Shown here: positions 1 through 12,819 of the stretch, piece after piece | Numbering within the stretch: position 1 is the first letter of the stretch | How the letters are laid out: the number at the start of each line of letters is the position of its first letter | Assembly: GCF_030272615.1 (NCBI RefSeq) | Contig: NC_081412.1 | Span: 25,512,501-25,576,500 of the forward strand | Direction of reading: 5' to 3' | DNA: 64,000 nucleotides | From: Cryptomeria japonica | Taxonomy: Eukaryota; Streptophyta; Pinopsida; Cupressales; Cupressaceae | The notes under the pieces: model-generated | What the model saw: only the letters and a program-made list of their open reading frames with translations | Database searches by the model: none | Told to the model about the DNA's origin: nothing | Program-made: the position numbers and the translations under genes

Positions 1-3000
1 TTTATGTTGTATCATCATGTTACTCTTTGCATTTGAATGGTTTAATTCACTTATATAAAAAAAAAAATTATTCGCATTTTTGTTGTCTATTTTGTTTAAG
101 TCCTTTGGGCCTCATAGAGGAGGTGTTACAGTAACAACCAATTTAGTAAGAGACACCGCTCTCTTCTATAGAGAGGCATCGACTTATTGAACAACAAAAC
201 CTTAGTCTTCTCAAAGAATAAGCATCTTAAAATTTGCCTTAAATTTGCTGCAAAATCACCTTAAAAGGTCTACTCTAAATCTGTTATAATTCTCCTCAAA
301 AAAAATTTTGCTCTTAGATTTGCTATGGTTCTTTCTCAAAAATCTGCCTTTGAAGAATCTTCAAAATATTCTCTTCAAACAAATCGGCTAGTGTATATAT
401 GATATATTTATTTGTCTTCCACATTTTTTCTTCTCTACATTTCGCAAACTCTTTTTATATCTTCACCAAGATAAGTGATCTTTTGGAGGGATGTATTATT
501 TGACAGAATGAGATGACTCTCCATGATTTTATAACTTTAGATGCACACTTTGAGGGAAAGCTTGGGCTCTCCTCTAAAGGGGTCAAGCCTTTTTAAATTA
601 AATTAATTAATTTAATTTTAACTCCACCAAATGGTGCAACACACTATGCAAGTTCAACCCACACAAAAGAGGGGTGATTTCAATATGGGGCACCAATATA
701 GGGTAGGTTTGGTTGGCCCTATTTGAGGACAATATTCAGATTTGAAAAACCATAAATAATTCTCATTTATGTTTATTCTACATTGCATAAAATTCCTAAT
801 TGATCCGCCTTAAGCAACAATATGATGCTCTATGATTTCTCCATTGACATCAATGACAATAATTCAACAAATTCTATACTATAAATTGCACATTTACATA
901 ATATATTCTTAATTTATCAGAATTTTACATGGCATTTGCACTAATAATTACCTTTACAATTTCTTTCGAACTTTTTGTTGGAGTTGAGAAAATACAACAC
1001 CACAGGAGCCCAAATGATCTCTGCAAGATGAAAAACCTGTTACAAGGAGAAGCAATGAAGCAAATCACAGAAAGAACAAAAACATAGAAAATATGCTCAA
1101 AAAGAGAGAGCTCAATATTCACAAAATGTGTAATGTAATAATAATCCTTCTTCGTACAATGAAAAGAAAGAACTCAACCTTTAATAGGTCAAGAAACCCT
1201 AAAAGAGAAAACCTAAGTTTGCACATAATAATTAATAAAATAATTAATTATTATGCACCTAAAGTTAGCTTAAGTGTAAAAGAGATAAAGGAAACTTAAA
1301 TAATTAAACAAATATTGTTTAATTAATCAAGTAAATATCCGAATACTCTAACACTTTTAACCCTAGTTTTTTAATCTTTTGATTAAATTCTTCTTAAATA
1401 CGACTGAAAATTTAATTTCACATTTTATATACTAAAAATATTATACCATTTAAGCTTTTCAATATTTATCTATTTCTATTGTTTAATAAAAACTTAAAGA
1501 TTATTAATAACATTCTTTACAATAATTATACTATGTAGACATGTTATAATTATGTCTCACATACTTGTGATGTTGGGTAATTTACTTAATAGTTTAAATT
1601 ATATTTTAACACAATTATATAATTTATTAATACTCACGAATAAAATAAGCATATAGATTGAAAAATAATAAAAATTTAAAAAATACATCTTTCCTAAGTT
1701 TTTAAGGCATTGATTTGAAAATATGAATAACAAAAGCTCAAACAATTAACCCAACGAAATTATATTCTCTTACCCATTTTTAACATAGAACAATTATCTA
1801 TGTGCAAACAATGTATAATACCTATAACATGGACATTTCTTTGGCATACTTTATAAAGTAGGTCATATTTGTCATACATAATTATACCTTTTGCAGAGGT
1901 GTGTCTCCATAAAAACCAACATTATAGTACTTATGAAAAGATACTTTACTCCTTGTATTTGATTGATGTTCCATAACAGTCATTATAGCATAAGCTGAAA
2001 TAACACATGTAAATTTGGAAAAGTTAGATTGTAAATTTATTCACTCTATTTGTAGAAGCAAACTTAAAATATTTTTTAACAAGAGCACTAGTAGTTCTAA
2101 TAACAAAACACTCTTTACACACCCAACACCTTAATGACTAACTTAAAAGAAATAAAAAGCAAAAAAAATTTAAAAGTCTACTAATAAATTTCACATGTAT
2201 CAATAGTTGACCATTTTTTAGCATTTTTGAACCATAATTGGCCACTTATGTACCTTTATTGTTACTCATAACAAACGACTATTAGGACATTTGTGCATAA
2301 GTATTAGAAATTTTAAGTGCATGGTTATTGGGGCCCATCTTTAAGTAGGTATCGAGTGACACTTTGAAATATATACTTCTTGACCCTTGTGCACATAATA
2401 CATCCCATGACGTGCATCGTTACTATCTAGAATCCAAAACAATAGCTATAAACACTTAAGTAGCATGTAGAGACAACAAAAAAATAATCATCAAAATCCA
2501 ATGTGTCATTTAAAATCTATAAATGTACATAATTAAATATAATAACTACTGGTACGCTTCCCTAATACAAAATAAAAACTTGTTCAATGTATTTGGAGAA
2601 TCATGTGTCTACCTTGTCACTATAGCAATGAAATTGCTATGCACAAAAGTTGCATTTTATGAGTCATCTCATTCTTTCATCTTCTCAAACACTTTATAAA
2701 CATATACAAAATGTCCACATTTGCCATACATGTAAATAGATATTTTAAAAGCTTTATATGAGGAATGAAAAAGTGTGTTTTCCCCATGATAAGAATATGT
2801 CTTGAAAAATATATAAATTTGCAATATGTGGGAGGTCATGTGCAAATAGATGCACTTTCAATTTCCAATCTCTACTTATTCTATCACATCTAGATAAGTA
2901 GTCAATATTAATGTCAATAATATATAGTGTTTTTTTTATATTGAATGAATGCAATAAAATTAAATTGCAATCCAACAGGAATGCGAAGAAAAAAAAGGGA

Positions 3001-3211
3001 ACACATTTACAGCTAAACTTCAGCAACAAGGGTTGTTATAAATGACCACAACCAGCTGATCCAAAAATACAAAAGCTGAAACATAACCAGCTAAATATAA
3101 CTACATATACAAGGACTGAAACATTGAAGAATCTAGTAAGTCCAAATCTACAAGGACTGAAACATAACCAACTACATATAGCTGAACCAAACTCATGAAA
3201 AAAGTAGCATA
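1..3211. other. AT-rich intergenic DNA, no gene seen
   Basis: All open frames here are under 92 codons, lack recognisable motifs and behave like chance frames in AT-rich DNA. A weak inverted repeat sits at 1221-1258 (16-base arms, 14 matches). The part just below 3211 may be the 3' untranslated tail of the LINE on the - strand; it holds repeated copies of a short ACAAGGACTGAAACAT-like motif between about 3050 and 3190. Confidence 0.6.
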
Positions 3212-5860
3212 TTACAATTGGAATTTAAACATCCATTGAAGTTGTCTAGTACATTGGATGTCCCCTCCGTTTAGCTGCAGAAATTGATATTTTATTTCAT
3301 CTAGTTGTCTACTATACGTTTTCTTCTTCAGCTGCGAACACAAAAAGACAAAATGAAACAAAATCTCACGGTAAAACTTTAAAATATCTACTTCCTGATG
3401 CAAAATGTGATTAGAAAACACTGCAGAACGTCTACTTTTTCAAATGTGCAACAAAATACATTGTCTCATAAAATCAACAATCACATTCTTATGAAGTCTC
3501 AAACCAAGCAACACTTGTTTCCACCTTAAAGCAAAACCAAAAATATAAGGAAAGTGGTTAAATATGATATTCCATTTCTTTTTTCGTTCTCAAACAATCC
3601 CAAAATATATGTTTTAGAATTTGTCTGCTTTGACAGAAAGGACAGTTGGTTGATTGTAATTTCAAATAATTTAATCGAGCTCCCCAACAGGTAACTTATG
3701 ATGCAAGATCATAATTTGTGCATTTGCTTCTACCTTTGTCTTCCAAAATTGATCACTTAAGCTCCTCCAATCCTTTTCTTTCAATTTATAGTTCCATTTG
3801 GTATTGAGTCTTGGATTCAATTTCAATGACAAAAGCAATTTAAGATAAATCTTCTTCAAAAGAAAACAAGCAAATGGATAACCCTCAAGCTAGTGTCGAT
3901 CCTTAAAGAAATTACACTGAAGGGGTGTGCAAAGTTTTAAAAGAAGTTTCGTAGGAACAAAATATTTAACAAAAATCAAGAACCCCTTAAATTTGTTATT
4001 CAAACAGAAATTTAATTTTTAGAAATAAGCCAACTATTCCAGTCAAGAGCATTGAAATCCTAAATATCACCAAATTTCTTTATCCCTTTCTTGAAAAAAT
4101 AACAGCCATGCTTAGGAAAGATGATAGCCAGTGGCTGCCCCTGATATTGAATCAACCGGTTCCACCAAATAGAGGAGTTAGTAAAGCTGAAACCATGAAA
4201 CAATGAATCTTTCCTCCAATCAAGAAATTGACAGACTTGTTTCTGGGCTTTCCAAATAAATTCCAATGGAAAGGAAGCTTTAACACGAAAAAAGGGAGCT
4301 AATAAAATTTTGTCTAGTCATCCCACATTTTGCCACTTGTTTATTCCTATCAACAAGTTCTATTCAATGTTGTACCAAAATCTTCCATTGTTCATCGCCA
4401 GTCACAACTCTAATTATCCACTTAGCAGCTAAACAAATTCCTTGTGTCCTAGGGTCCAAGAGACCCAAACCACTTTTATTTTTAGGTTGTATGCAATGTG
4501 TCCAAGAAGAAGACTTGAAACCCATTTTTCCCTCCAAATTAGTCCATAAAAACTGGCGGATGAGCTTATTAAGGTCTTCATAACCCCTTTTGGAGGGCAT
4601 CCAACAAGAGGAATAGTAGACATGGGAAGCTAAGAAAATCCGATTTATCACTTGAATCTTGTCAGCTAATGAAAGAAATGTATTGCCCCAATTGAAGATT
4701 TTGTTTTTCAATTTTGTGATAAACCAATTCCACATATCATGGAGAGATACACCTATCCCAAAAAGGATACCTACGTACCGAGTATTCTCCCCATGCTTGA
4801 TTTGCTTCCATTCTTTTTGAATCCATTCTGGAACTAGATCTGGCTGTATCATTAAAAACTCAGTTTTATGATGAGCTAATTTTGAACCAGAAACAAAACA
4901 ATACAAGTTTAAGACCTCCATAACATGCATAATTTTTGCTTCATAATTTTGAATAAAAAGCAAGCTATCATCAACAAAATGTGAATTCAAGGCAACTGTA
5001 GTGTGAGGAATAGTAATGCCTTTAATAAGATTCGGCTGATTGTATTTTTGTAAAAGATACCCAAGAGAATCTGTTGCTAACACATAAAGAAATGAGGATA
5101 GTGGGTAGTCTTGCCTTATGGAGCGTTGTAAAGGAAAGGGATCGGATAATAAATTATTAATCCTTAGTTGTGCATTTGCATCATTAAAAAGCATTTGGAC
5201 ATGCCTGCAAATTTTGGGACCAAAACCCAAACACTGTAGCATCTTGATGTTGAAACTCCATCTCATCCTATCACACACTTTATCAAAATCCAACTTGACC
5301 AGCAAAGCATTCTGCCTGGATTGTCGAGCCCACTCACTAGTTTCCCAAGCCAATATTAAATTGTCAAGAATAAACCTGCCACCAAGGAATCCAGTTTGTT
5401 CGGGTCTAACAAGATAATTTTAATCACTGGTTTGATCCAATTAGCCAAAGCTTTAGAAATAATTTTATAAGAAGTGTTGAGTAATGTAATAGGCCTCCAT
5501 CTAGAATTTTGATCTGAATTCATCCCTTTGGGAAGAAACTTAATTAAGCCTCGATCAATATCTGGATCCAGTGACCCTTGCTTTATATCTTCCAAGTAGA
5601 CGAGATAAAAGTATTCCTTAATGTGTTGCCACATTTTTTGATAAGATTCTATAGAGAGCCCATCAACTCTAGGACTCTTATGTGCAACCATAAAGAAAAC
5701 TGCATGTTAAAGATCTTCCATGGATAGATCCCGATCAATGAAGCGAATATATTCCTGATCCACCATCCTAGGAATTATTTCTTCTAACATGTCTTCGAGG
5801 ATTAGTTGAAGATATTTCCAATGAGGGTCTTCTTTGAACAATGTCAATATGCACTAGTCA
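3212..5860 (-). pseudogene. L1-type LINE ORF2 relic (reverse transcriptase, zf-RVT)
   Basis: Non-LTR retrotransposon reverse transcriptase, broken. Reading from 5860 downwards there is an RT N-terminal part (frames near 5356-5860, including HKSPRVDGLS), then the RT body at 4364-5353 with LDFDKVCDR, a finger region and HFVDD (about 4967-4978), where the family normally has FADD. Further down is a zf-RVT zinc-binding tail (CPFCQSRQ, then H-IFWDC) around 3590-3660, and a C-terminal stretch ending at 3212. A frameshift lies near 5400, where a PEQTGFLGGRFILDN-type segment appears in the other frame, and more breaks follow below 4364. The endonuclease domain is missing, so the copy is 5'-truncated near 5860, directly at a perfect hairpin. 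Several family-conserved G and C residues have become D or Y, consistent with methylation-driven decay. LINE identity is secure; function is certainly lost. Confidence 0.9.
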
Positions 5861-5918
5861 TGGATTTAGCAACACTATAATAATATACAGTGTTGCTAAA
5901 TCCATGACTAGTGCATAT
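5847..5918. repeat. Perfect 30-bp inverted repeat (hairpin)
   Basis: Arms 5847-5876 and 5889-5918 are exact reverse complements, with a 12-base AT-rich loop. The perfection implies recent origin or maintenance. It abuts the 5' truncation point of the LINE relic. Confidence 0.95.
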
Positions 5919-7835
5919 CAACATTGCTAATGGTAAGCATAAGAACATTTTCACTTTCACTAATCTATTTCTCAATTTCATATATAAATACACATCTAAA
6001 TAATTTTTTCAAAGCAATCAAAATGTTTCAACCAAAGGAAAATGTTATTTCTTTTATCAAAAACTTAATTAAAAGTTGATTATTTGAGCAAAATGTATCT
6101 TACTTGCAGATTTATTATTATTATTATGGTTCCCTTGAAATTAAAATATAAGTCATAAATTTTCTCTTAAATTGAACAACCTTGAAAAATAGAATACAAA
6201 AAATAAATAGATATTAAAATCACACACAATCATGTGACTATTAAATTAAAAATCATACATATTTAGTATCTAATATGCACACAAGTAAAATGTAGAAGCA
6301 TGGATACAACATGTAAATTGTTAGACACAATACCTCAAATAGTTGCAATCTTGTAAATAAATGCAACTAGAAATGTATTGTCACTTTCATAAGAATGTCA
6401 ATAGGTTTGAATGCCTTCTGAATGTTCTATATGCATAGAACTTTCAATTTGATGGATTATAGTAAATAACTAAAAATGTTGTTTTTTATTCAATTTATGA
6501 CTTTATAAAATTTTGAAGACATATTTTAGGAGCTCAACTCATCAAACAACATTGCTCTTTTTGTTTAATATAGATACAACAATACAAGGGCATGATGTGT
6601 AAGGAAGCTAAGGTAGCAAAAAAACTCCTACACTAATCTTGAGAGGAGGGAAATGCAATTTTTTTTTTGATCTTTACAATAGTTACAATTTTTTTTTAAA
6701 AATGAACATAAATAGCATACATATCACAACATGGTGATTTACATGGGGTAAAACGTTTTAAGAGAAAAACTTCACACACTAAAAGCCACCGAAAATATTA
6801 TTTAGAAATCAACAAGATTTACAATATACTTGTAGAGGAACCTTCTCATAGGACTATCACTAACTAGAGATCCAGAGGCAACTCAACTACAATTAGACTC
6901 TTAGAATACATTAAAATACACAATCATAATGTAATGCCCTCATAAAATAGGGTTTCCTTTTAGGGCAAATAAAGCCAATGTAATATTTACCATAAGATCT
7001 ATGACCTAATGATGAACAATAAAGATTTGCAATGATAAATTATAAATAAAATATGGCTCTCAAGGGTGTGGTCCTTGAACCCTTGCCAAGGCGCATAGCC
7101 CCTTGACCTCGCAAGGGGGGGGGATATCACCTTCCTTGCAACCTCCTATGTTGACCTATCAACAATAAACTTTTGTTATTGCAAGTTTGGGACACCATTT
7201 TCCTAACATAAAGGTCTTGTGGCAAGATGCAAGTACCATTGGATCTAGCCATTGTTGTTAAAAAATTGGCCTTGTTGAGCTATCAAAAAGTTTAATGCAC
7301 CAAAATGATTGGATTCAAATTTAAACATGCAAGTTTAAACCAATCATTATCCCACTTTCTCTATTGAAAAAATATGCAGTAAACTATAAATTTAATTCAC
7401 TCTCAAAATAACTTACTTTAAATGGAGCAACTATTATCACATGTTATTAAAAGTAAATGCAAATTTTAATTATTAACAACTATTAGTTACATTGCTAGTA
7501 TAAATTGCAATTCGCTTGTTATATTGTGAATTTGGTCAAATCAAATTAAAACATGATTACCTCTTGCAACACATTCATTTTTCATTTGTTTTTTGTATTG
7601 ATTGCTTAACAAATGATGCATATTGAGAGCTAATGATACTCTTGATGTATCTTTTATCACAAAATACCTTAGTGTCAAAACTCATAATATTATAAGTTAT
7701 ATCAAAATTGTAGAAAACATTCTTTGACCTTGTTATAATGCTATAACCAATTATTACAGTTTAATAAAAAAATTACTGCTAAAAAACTATCGATATTGCT
7801 ATTTGATTTCAATATTATAAGAAATAAATTTTAAG
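5919..7835. other. AT-rich DNA, possible degenerate LTR start
   Basis: No gene is visible. At 6930 the sequence TGTAATGCCC resembles the TGTAATGTCCCC starts of LTRs found later in the window, and a GC-richer block at about 7050-7140 follows it. No matching end or target duplication was found, so it is not called as an element. Confidence 0.4.
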
Positions 7836-7956
7836 TGTAATAACCCACCTTACTACCACATGTAATAACCCACCACCTTACTTGACCCAACAAAATTTGA
7901 CCATTCTTTTTTTTTTGTTTAATTTAATCATTTGTGTTTGATTCAATCGCATACTC

Positions 7957-8114
7957 TGGGCATCCATCCATTAGGATTAGGCATTCATCCATCTGGGATG
8001 AGCATCTAACCATACGGGTTAGGCATCTGTCCATACAGAGCAGGAGGTTTCATCTATCCAATATGGGATAGGTATCTATCCATACAGGGTAGGCATCTAT
8101 CCAATTGGGATAGG
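7957..8114. repeat. Minisatellite of small palindromic units
   Basis: Seven degenerate units of about 20-26 bp built on GGCATCTATCCATACGGGAT. Most fold on themselves: CATCC/GGATG, CTAACC/GGTTAG, CTATCC/GGATAG. The arms differ between units but remain complementary within each unit. It lies near the left end of the 3.7-kb LTR. Confidence 0.8.
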
Positions 8115-9709
8115 AGGTGCTCTGGCCAGAGACTTAGACTCATCGGGACCATTCGGATCCTGAGTCACTCACTAAGTACTACACTCTTCTAATAGGAGTG
8201 CACCGAGGTCGCCATCTTTAGGAGAAATTAAAATAACATAATACAAGCTTGAATTCCACCTCGGAATTTGGCTTAAAGCCTTGGGAAGTCAAGCAAATCC
8301 ATACGAGATTCCTTCCGAGTATGCATTAAATTACTTTTTCCTTTTTATTATACTTATCTTTCAAATTAGGATTCTACTCAATCCTTATTCTTACCAAACC
8401 TAGACCCCATCCACGAATGCCTGAGTACTAGGGAAAACTCCATCCCAAGACTGCCTACATACCCATTTCGGCACGGGACCAAGGCGTAAAGTATGTAGTT
8501 CTATTTTCTGCTCTATGGTTTGATGTAAACTGATTAGTGTGTACGCAACCCTTTCTAGGGTCAATGTCCTAGACAATTTCTCTGCGATTGCTACCCATGG
8601 TGGTAGCACTTAAGCAAAGGCTCAAGGTGGCCTATTGCTTATGGCCTAAACAACTAGATCCTAAAACTTATCATAAGTGTCACCCTTGACCCAATTATCA
8701 ATCATCAACAATTCTTCAAGATTAAATCAATTTCATAAAAGCATTTCACTTAATCAACCCTAAAGGGGGTTTACTATGGTTTAACTCAACGGATGTAAAA
8801 ATCATTTAAGGATTATCTTATTAAATTATCGATCCAAGGGGGATTGCCCGCCCCTTGGATTTTAACTTCCAAGTGTCCCTTATTTCTCCCTGACGATTTA
8901 TAGGGACGATGCCATAGACATCGTTGATGCAGCTTTATTAGGCGTTAAGTGCAGTAGTTCAACACGACGACATTACCCGTAAGCGTGACCCAGAGGCACC
9001 GTATATACTGAACGCTGCTAGGTTTTGGTTTTCCAACTTCCTTCATTTAGTTTTCTAACTAAGAAGCTTATGAAAAAATCATCACGCTTGAAAACAATCA
9101 TGAAATGAATGTACATAATTAGACATTGCAAAGTTTAATTAATTGAAACAACTTCTTCGATGGCATTCAAGTACCATTTGGTAAAAATACCATTTTTCTG
9201 CAACTAAACTATTTAATATATAATTGCATGATAATGACAATTATGAACTCACATATTAAAACATGTAACTTGCACGAAGATGATGGAAATGTAACTTGCT
9301 CATCAAATTAATATATAAGTAATTCGTATGATGCAAAAATAACGTCATTTACATGCAAAATTAAGCAATGTTTACTTCTATCACGAGAATAATTAATTAT
9401 AGAGTTACTAGTTCAAAATGAGCAATTAGTTTAGACTTTTGGCAATTTTGGATCAAATCATAATAATATGACTTAATTGTTTAAAAAGAACCCAAAGTTT
9501 GTCGACCAAGTAACCCAATAAATCTCAAATGGATTGAGAGATTCCAATTATATACCTTAATTTAAAATTACAAATTTATTACACAATGATCCTAATTATT
9601 TATAAATTTTCCTAAGTTTAATTTTCTAACTTAAAATTTAAACTAAAGCAATTATTAATAATTCCCAAATTGCAATATATATATAAGCGGAATTTTGTTT
9701 TTAATAGTT

Positions 9710-9912
9710 AATGCGGGGGTGGGGGCCATGGGTCCCATCACCCCTGTGGGCTTGCAAGTGCAGGCTCGTAGGGATGAGGGAACACCGTGGGCCCCTCTAC
9801 TCCCCCTGCGGCCACTGCCGTAACAGTGACCGCAGGGGAAGTGGAGGGTACCACTTCCCCGGTGGTTATAATAACACCGCCACTTCATGCATGCCGCCTT
9901 CGTGCATAAAGA
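9710..9912. repeat. GC-rich island with hairpin inside the LTR
   Basis: About 200 bp of very GC-rich DNA in otherwise AT-rich surroundings. It contains an inverted repeat with arms 9803-9817 and 9824-9838 (14 of 15 pairs, loop CCGTAA). Both strands are open for about 75 codons, as expected from composition; no protein is proposed. Confidence 0.6.
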
Positions 9913-9961
9913 CGTTACAATTTACTTTAACTTAATTATTTAATACCATATTTTGCATAAA

Positions 9962-9964
<3 letters not shown>

Positions 9965-10027
<63 letters not shown>
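9965..10027. repeat. (AT)n microsatellite
   Basis: An uninterrupted AT dinucleotide run of about 31 units within the 3.7-kb LTR. Confidence 0.98.
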
Positions 10028-10030
<3 letters not shown>

Positions 10031-11989
10031 TTCATTCCAGTTTATTAATGATATAAGAGGGGTAAATATATAAAAGATATATGCACGAAAAGAATGTTAT
10101 TATAAGATGAGAACAAGAATTTAGTCAAAGGGGTGAAATAAAATAGAGAAATTTATTTCAGCAATGTACATATAACTAAATTATCACAGAGATAGGTAGA
10201 TGCTTAAATTTTGTTTTCACAGTGATCATATCCATCAATTTTGCCCTTATGCCAAGATAAACAAAGCTTTCCTTGAGAGATTTTCAGGAACTAATATTCA
10301 CAGAGATTTATACTTAATTTCCACAAAGAATAATGAATACAACGAAGTTTATACTTTATTCCCAGACGTTTTTTGTTCAGAGAGAAGCAAAACCGCTCTT
10401 AGAGGAGAATGAATTAATTAAGGAATTAAGATCTATGATCAAATCTACATTCAGAGAGAGAAATGGGTTTTTGTTATTCACATGAAAAATATTTAAATAA
10501 CTTCATATGCAGATGATTAAACTTGTATTCACATAGAGGTGAATTTTTTCACAGGGAAGTAAGATTTAATGTAAGAAATGAGATTTACATTCAAATTCCC
10601 ATTCCAGTAATGAATTTAAGAGAAGAATAACAAGGAACAAGATTCATACACAAGCGATTATCTTTTAATCACACCATTCTCAGAAAAAGTAATTAAATAA
10701 AGGGAATATGATTTTTGCACAGATCTAGGAAATCTTTTTTTTTTGGAAAAGCAAAAGCAAGATCTGATATTTTTTTAAAACAAAATTAGATAAATAATAA
10801 AGCTATCTTTTACATGCATTACATGAAAAAAGTACTTGTATCAATATTTATCCCTAAATAAAGAAAGATTTACAATCTAAATTTTTATTTATTTTTTATA
10901 AAGGAAGATCTAGTAGCTATATTTTTTTGATAATACAAATTTCTCATATGTAAGTGAGAGATGACAAAAGAAGAGAACCTGGCTTATCGAAGCTCGATGT
11001 TGAATCCTCTCCAATCTTCTAGCTATCTTCTAGCTATCTTCTTAGATCCTTCCTTGCAACTTGAGAGAAATCTTCAAGAACAATTTAACAATCCTACAAC
11101 CAAAATGTAACTACCAAGGAAGATCCTACTACTAACAACAAAGAAATTTGGGAAATTTTCTTCAAAACATAATCAACTCCCTCTTATGAAAACTTGCATA
11201 CAATATATAGGAAAAATCTCTTAATTCCACTATCTAGAGAAATCAATTAAGAATGAGATTCTTTTCCAATATTGGACTCATGCAAAATTGATTAAAATCC
11301 CAGTGGGGGAGTTACATGCAAGGTATTGAAGATTCCTCTAGAAGCTTCTAATTCCCCCTACAACATGTGCCATAATTGGGAATAAAAATAAAAATAAAAA
11401 TAAATAATGTCTTTTGAATTATATTCTCCAAGTGTGTGTGTGGGTCCATTATTTATTCTTTTATAATATTTATTCAATTATTTTCAATAGCTCAACCAAA
11501 AATATAATATAATTGCATCAAATCAAAAAGTGATAAAGGAGGGTTGTGACATTAAGGTGGAAAGAAAAAAATAAATTGAAAGTTGTAGAAAAAGATTTAA
11601 AAAAAAGACATTATAAGACTATTATTCCAACTAAAACATTTTCTAATTGATTTTAAAAGAATATGTTGTCATCTAAAGCTATAGTGAAGTTATAAAAAGA
11701 CTTATAAGGGCTTGATATGAATCTATAAATAATGCTTAAATATCTTTTCAAAGGTTAAGTTACTATATAAAAGCTTGCATGCAATCAACAAACTCAATAC
11801 TATGAAGCCAAAAACATTGTTATTTTCATTTGAACCAATCTTCCAATGAATGAATTGATGGAAATAATTTAGAAATTATACAAAAAGATATTTCTTATTT
11901 ATTGTAAACATTAAATATTGACAAAAAAATTATTGTAATGTTTTTGAATTTCTATCACATTTCTATAAGCACCAAAAATTATATGGATC

Positions 11990-12819
11990 AACATATACAT
12001 CCAATGATGATTTGGTGGTGTAGTTCGCAATCCACGTGGCATGCTCATTCTTCCTCGTAGGATTTTTCACCTTGATGGAAGCCCTCTTAATACATCTCAA
12101 TAGCTTTATTTTTGCAGTTTTGCCCTTTGTTTTCTATCCTTTTAAAGCTAGCTCTTTTTTCTATTCATAAATCTTGATGCCTACCTTAGGTTGCATGACG
12201 TCTTGGGAGACCTCAAAGTTGCATAAGCAACCAAAATTGGTGAGAGGGATGACCCATACCTCAACATAGACAAACCAACCATCTTTAAACGTGGCCTTGA
12301 GTCATTCATGTTTGACTCATTTTTATCTGTTTTCCTTTGCAAACCTCATCATTTTTCATAAGAGATAGTAGGATTTATTTCTTACTTTCTTCCTATTTAA
12401 AGTTGAACTTTCTTTCTCTCTCTAGCTCGAGTTTTTCTCTATTAGCCTCTTCTTTTTTCTCATGTAACACCTCTCTCTAATTTACAAGGGAGGATAATTT
12501 TTGCACACACAAGCTTTAAGCCTTTTCAAACAAGTTTTTCTCCTCATATGATTGAAAGATTGTTTGGTTTCCCTTGTAACTTTATGTGAAAATCTTCGTA
12601 TCTATGCTTATTAAAATTGGGTCACCTTTAGAAGATTGCACATCTCACTACAAAGTCCAATCCCAAATCCTCATATGTAAGTTCTCTTCTTATCGACATT
12701 AAACAATAATTTAATGTTATCTTCCACATCAATTTCAATCTTCCCTTCGCATCAAGTAGAGAAATCAAAGTTGAATGATGAGAAGATATTTGGATAAAGG
12801 ATAGAGCCTTTAAGGGCAC
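11990..12819 (-). pseudogene. Degenerate coding relic, unidentified
   Basis: On the - strand, pieces of protein-like sequence follow one another with interspersed stops and at least one frameshift. They include a 63-codon open piece at 12628-12819, an acidic/basic coiled-coil-like stretch (EKKEEANREKLELERERK) near 12420, and a piece containing DGWFVYVEVWVIPLTNFG near 12270. Amino-acid usage looks coding rather than random, but I recognise no family. A retroelement protein is likely from the context. Confidence 0.35.

Larger units (their letters stand above)
7836..11551. mobile_element. 3.7-kb solo LTR with TSD TTAAG
   Basis: The segment begins TGTAATAACCCACC and ends GGAGGGTTGTGACA, so it starts TG, ends CA and its 14-base ends are imperfect inverted repeats (11 of 14). 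It is flanked by the same five bases, TTAAG, at 7831-7835 and 11552-11556. No internal gag-pol or second LTR copy is seen, so a solo LTR is the simplest reading. It carries a palindromic minisatellite, a GC-rich island and an (AT)n run. Superfamily is unknown; a 5-bp duplication fits Gypsy or Copia. Orientation is unresolved. Confidence 0.8.

Noticed and set aside
4060-5353. Functional LINE reverse transcriptase
   Set aside because: Frameshifts, stops and loss of family-conserved residues show it is dead.
5847-5918. miRNA precursor
   Set aside because: The stem is perfect, with no mismatches and only 30 bp; without expression data an inverted-duplication origin is simpler.
6930-9919. LTR from TGTAATGCCC at 6930 to a TTACA at 9919
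   Set aside because: Flanking bases do not match as a target duplication, and the 7836-11551 element with TSD TTAAG explains the region better.
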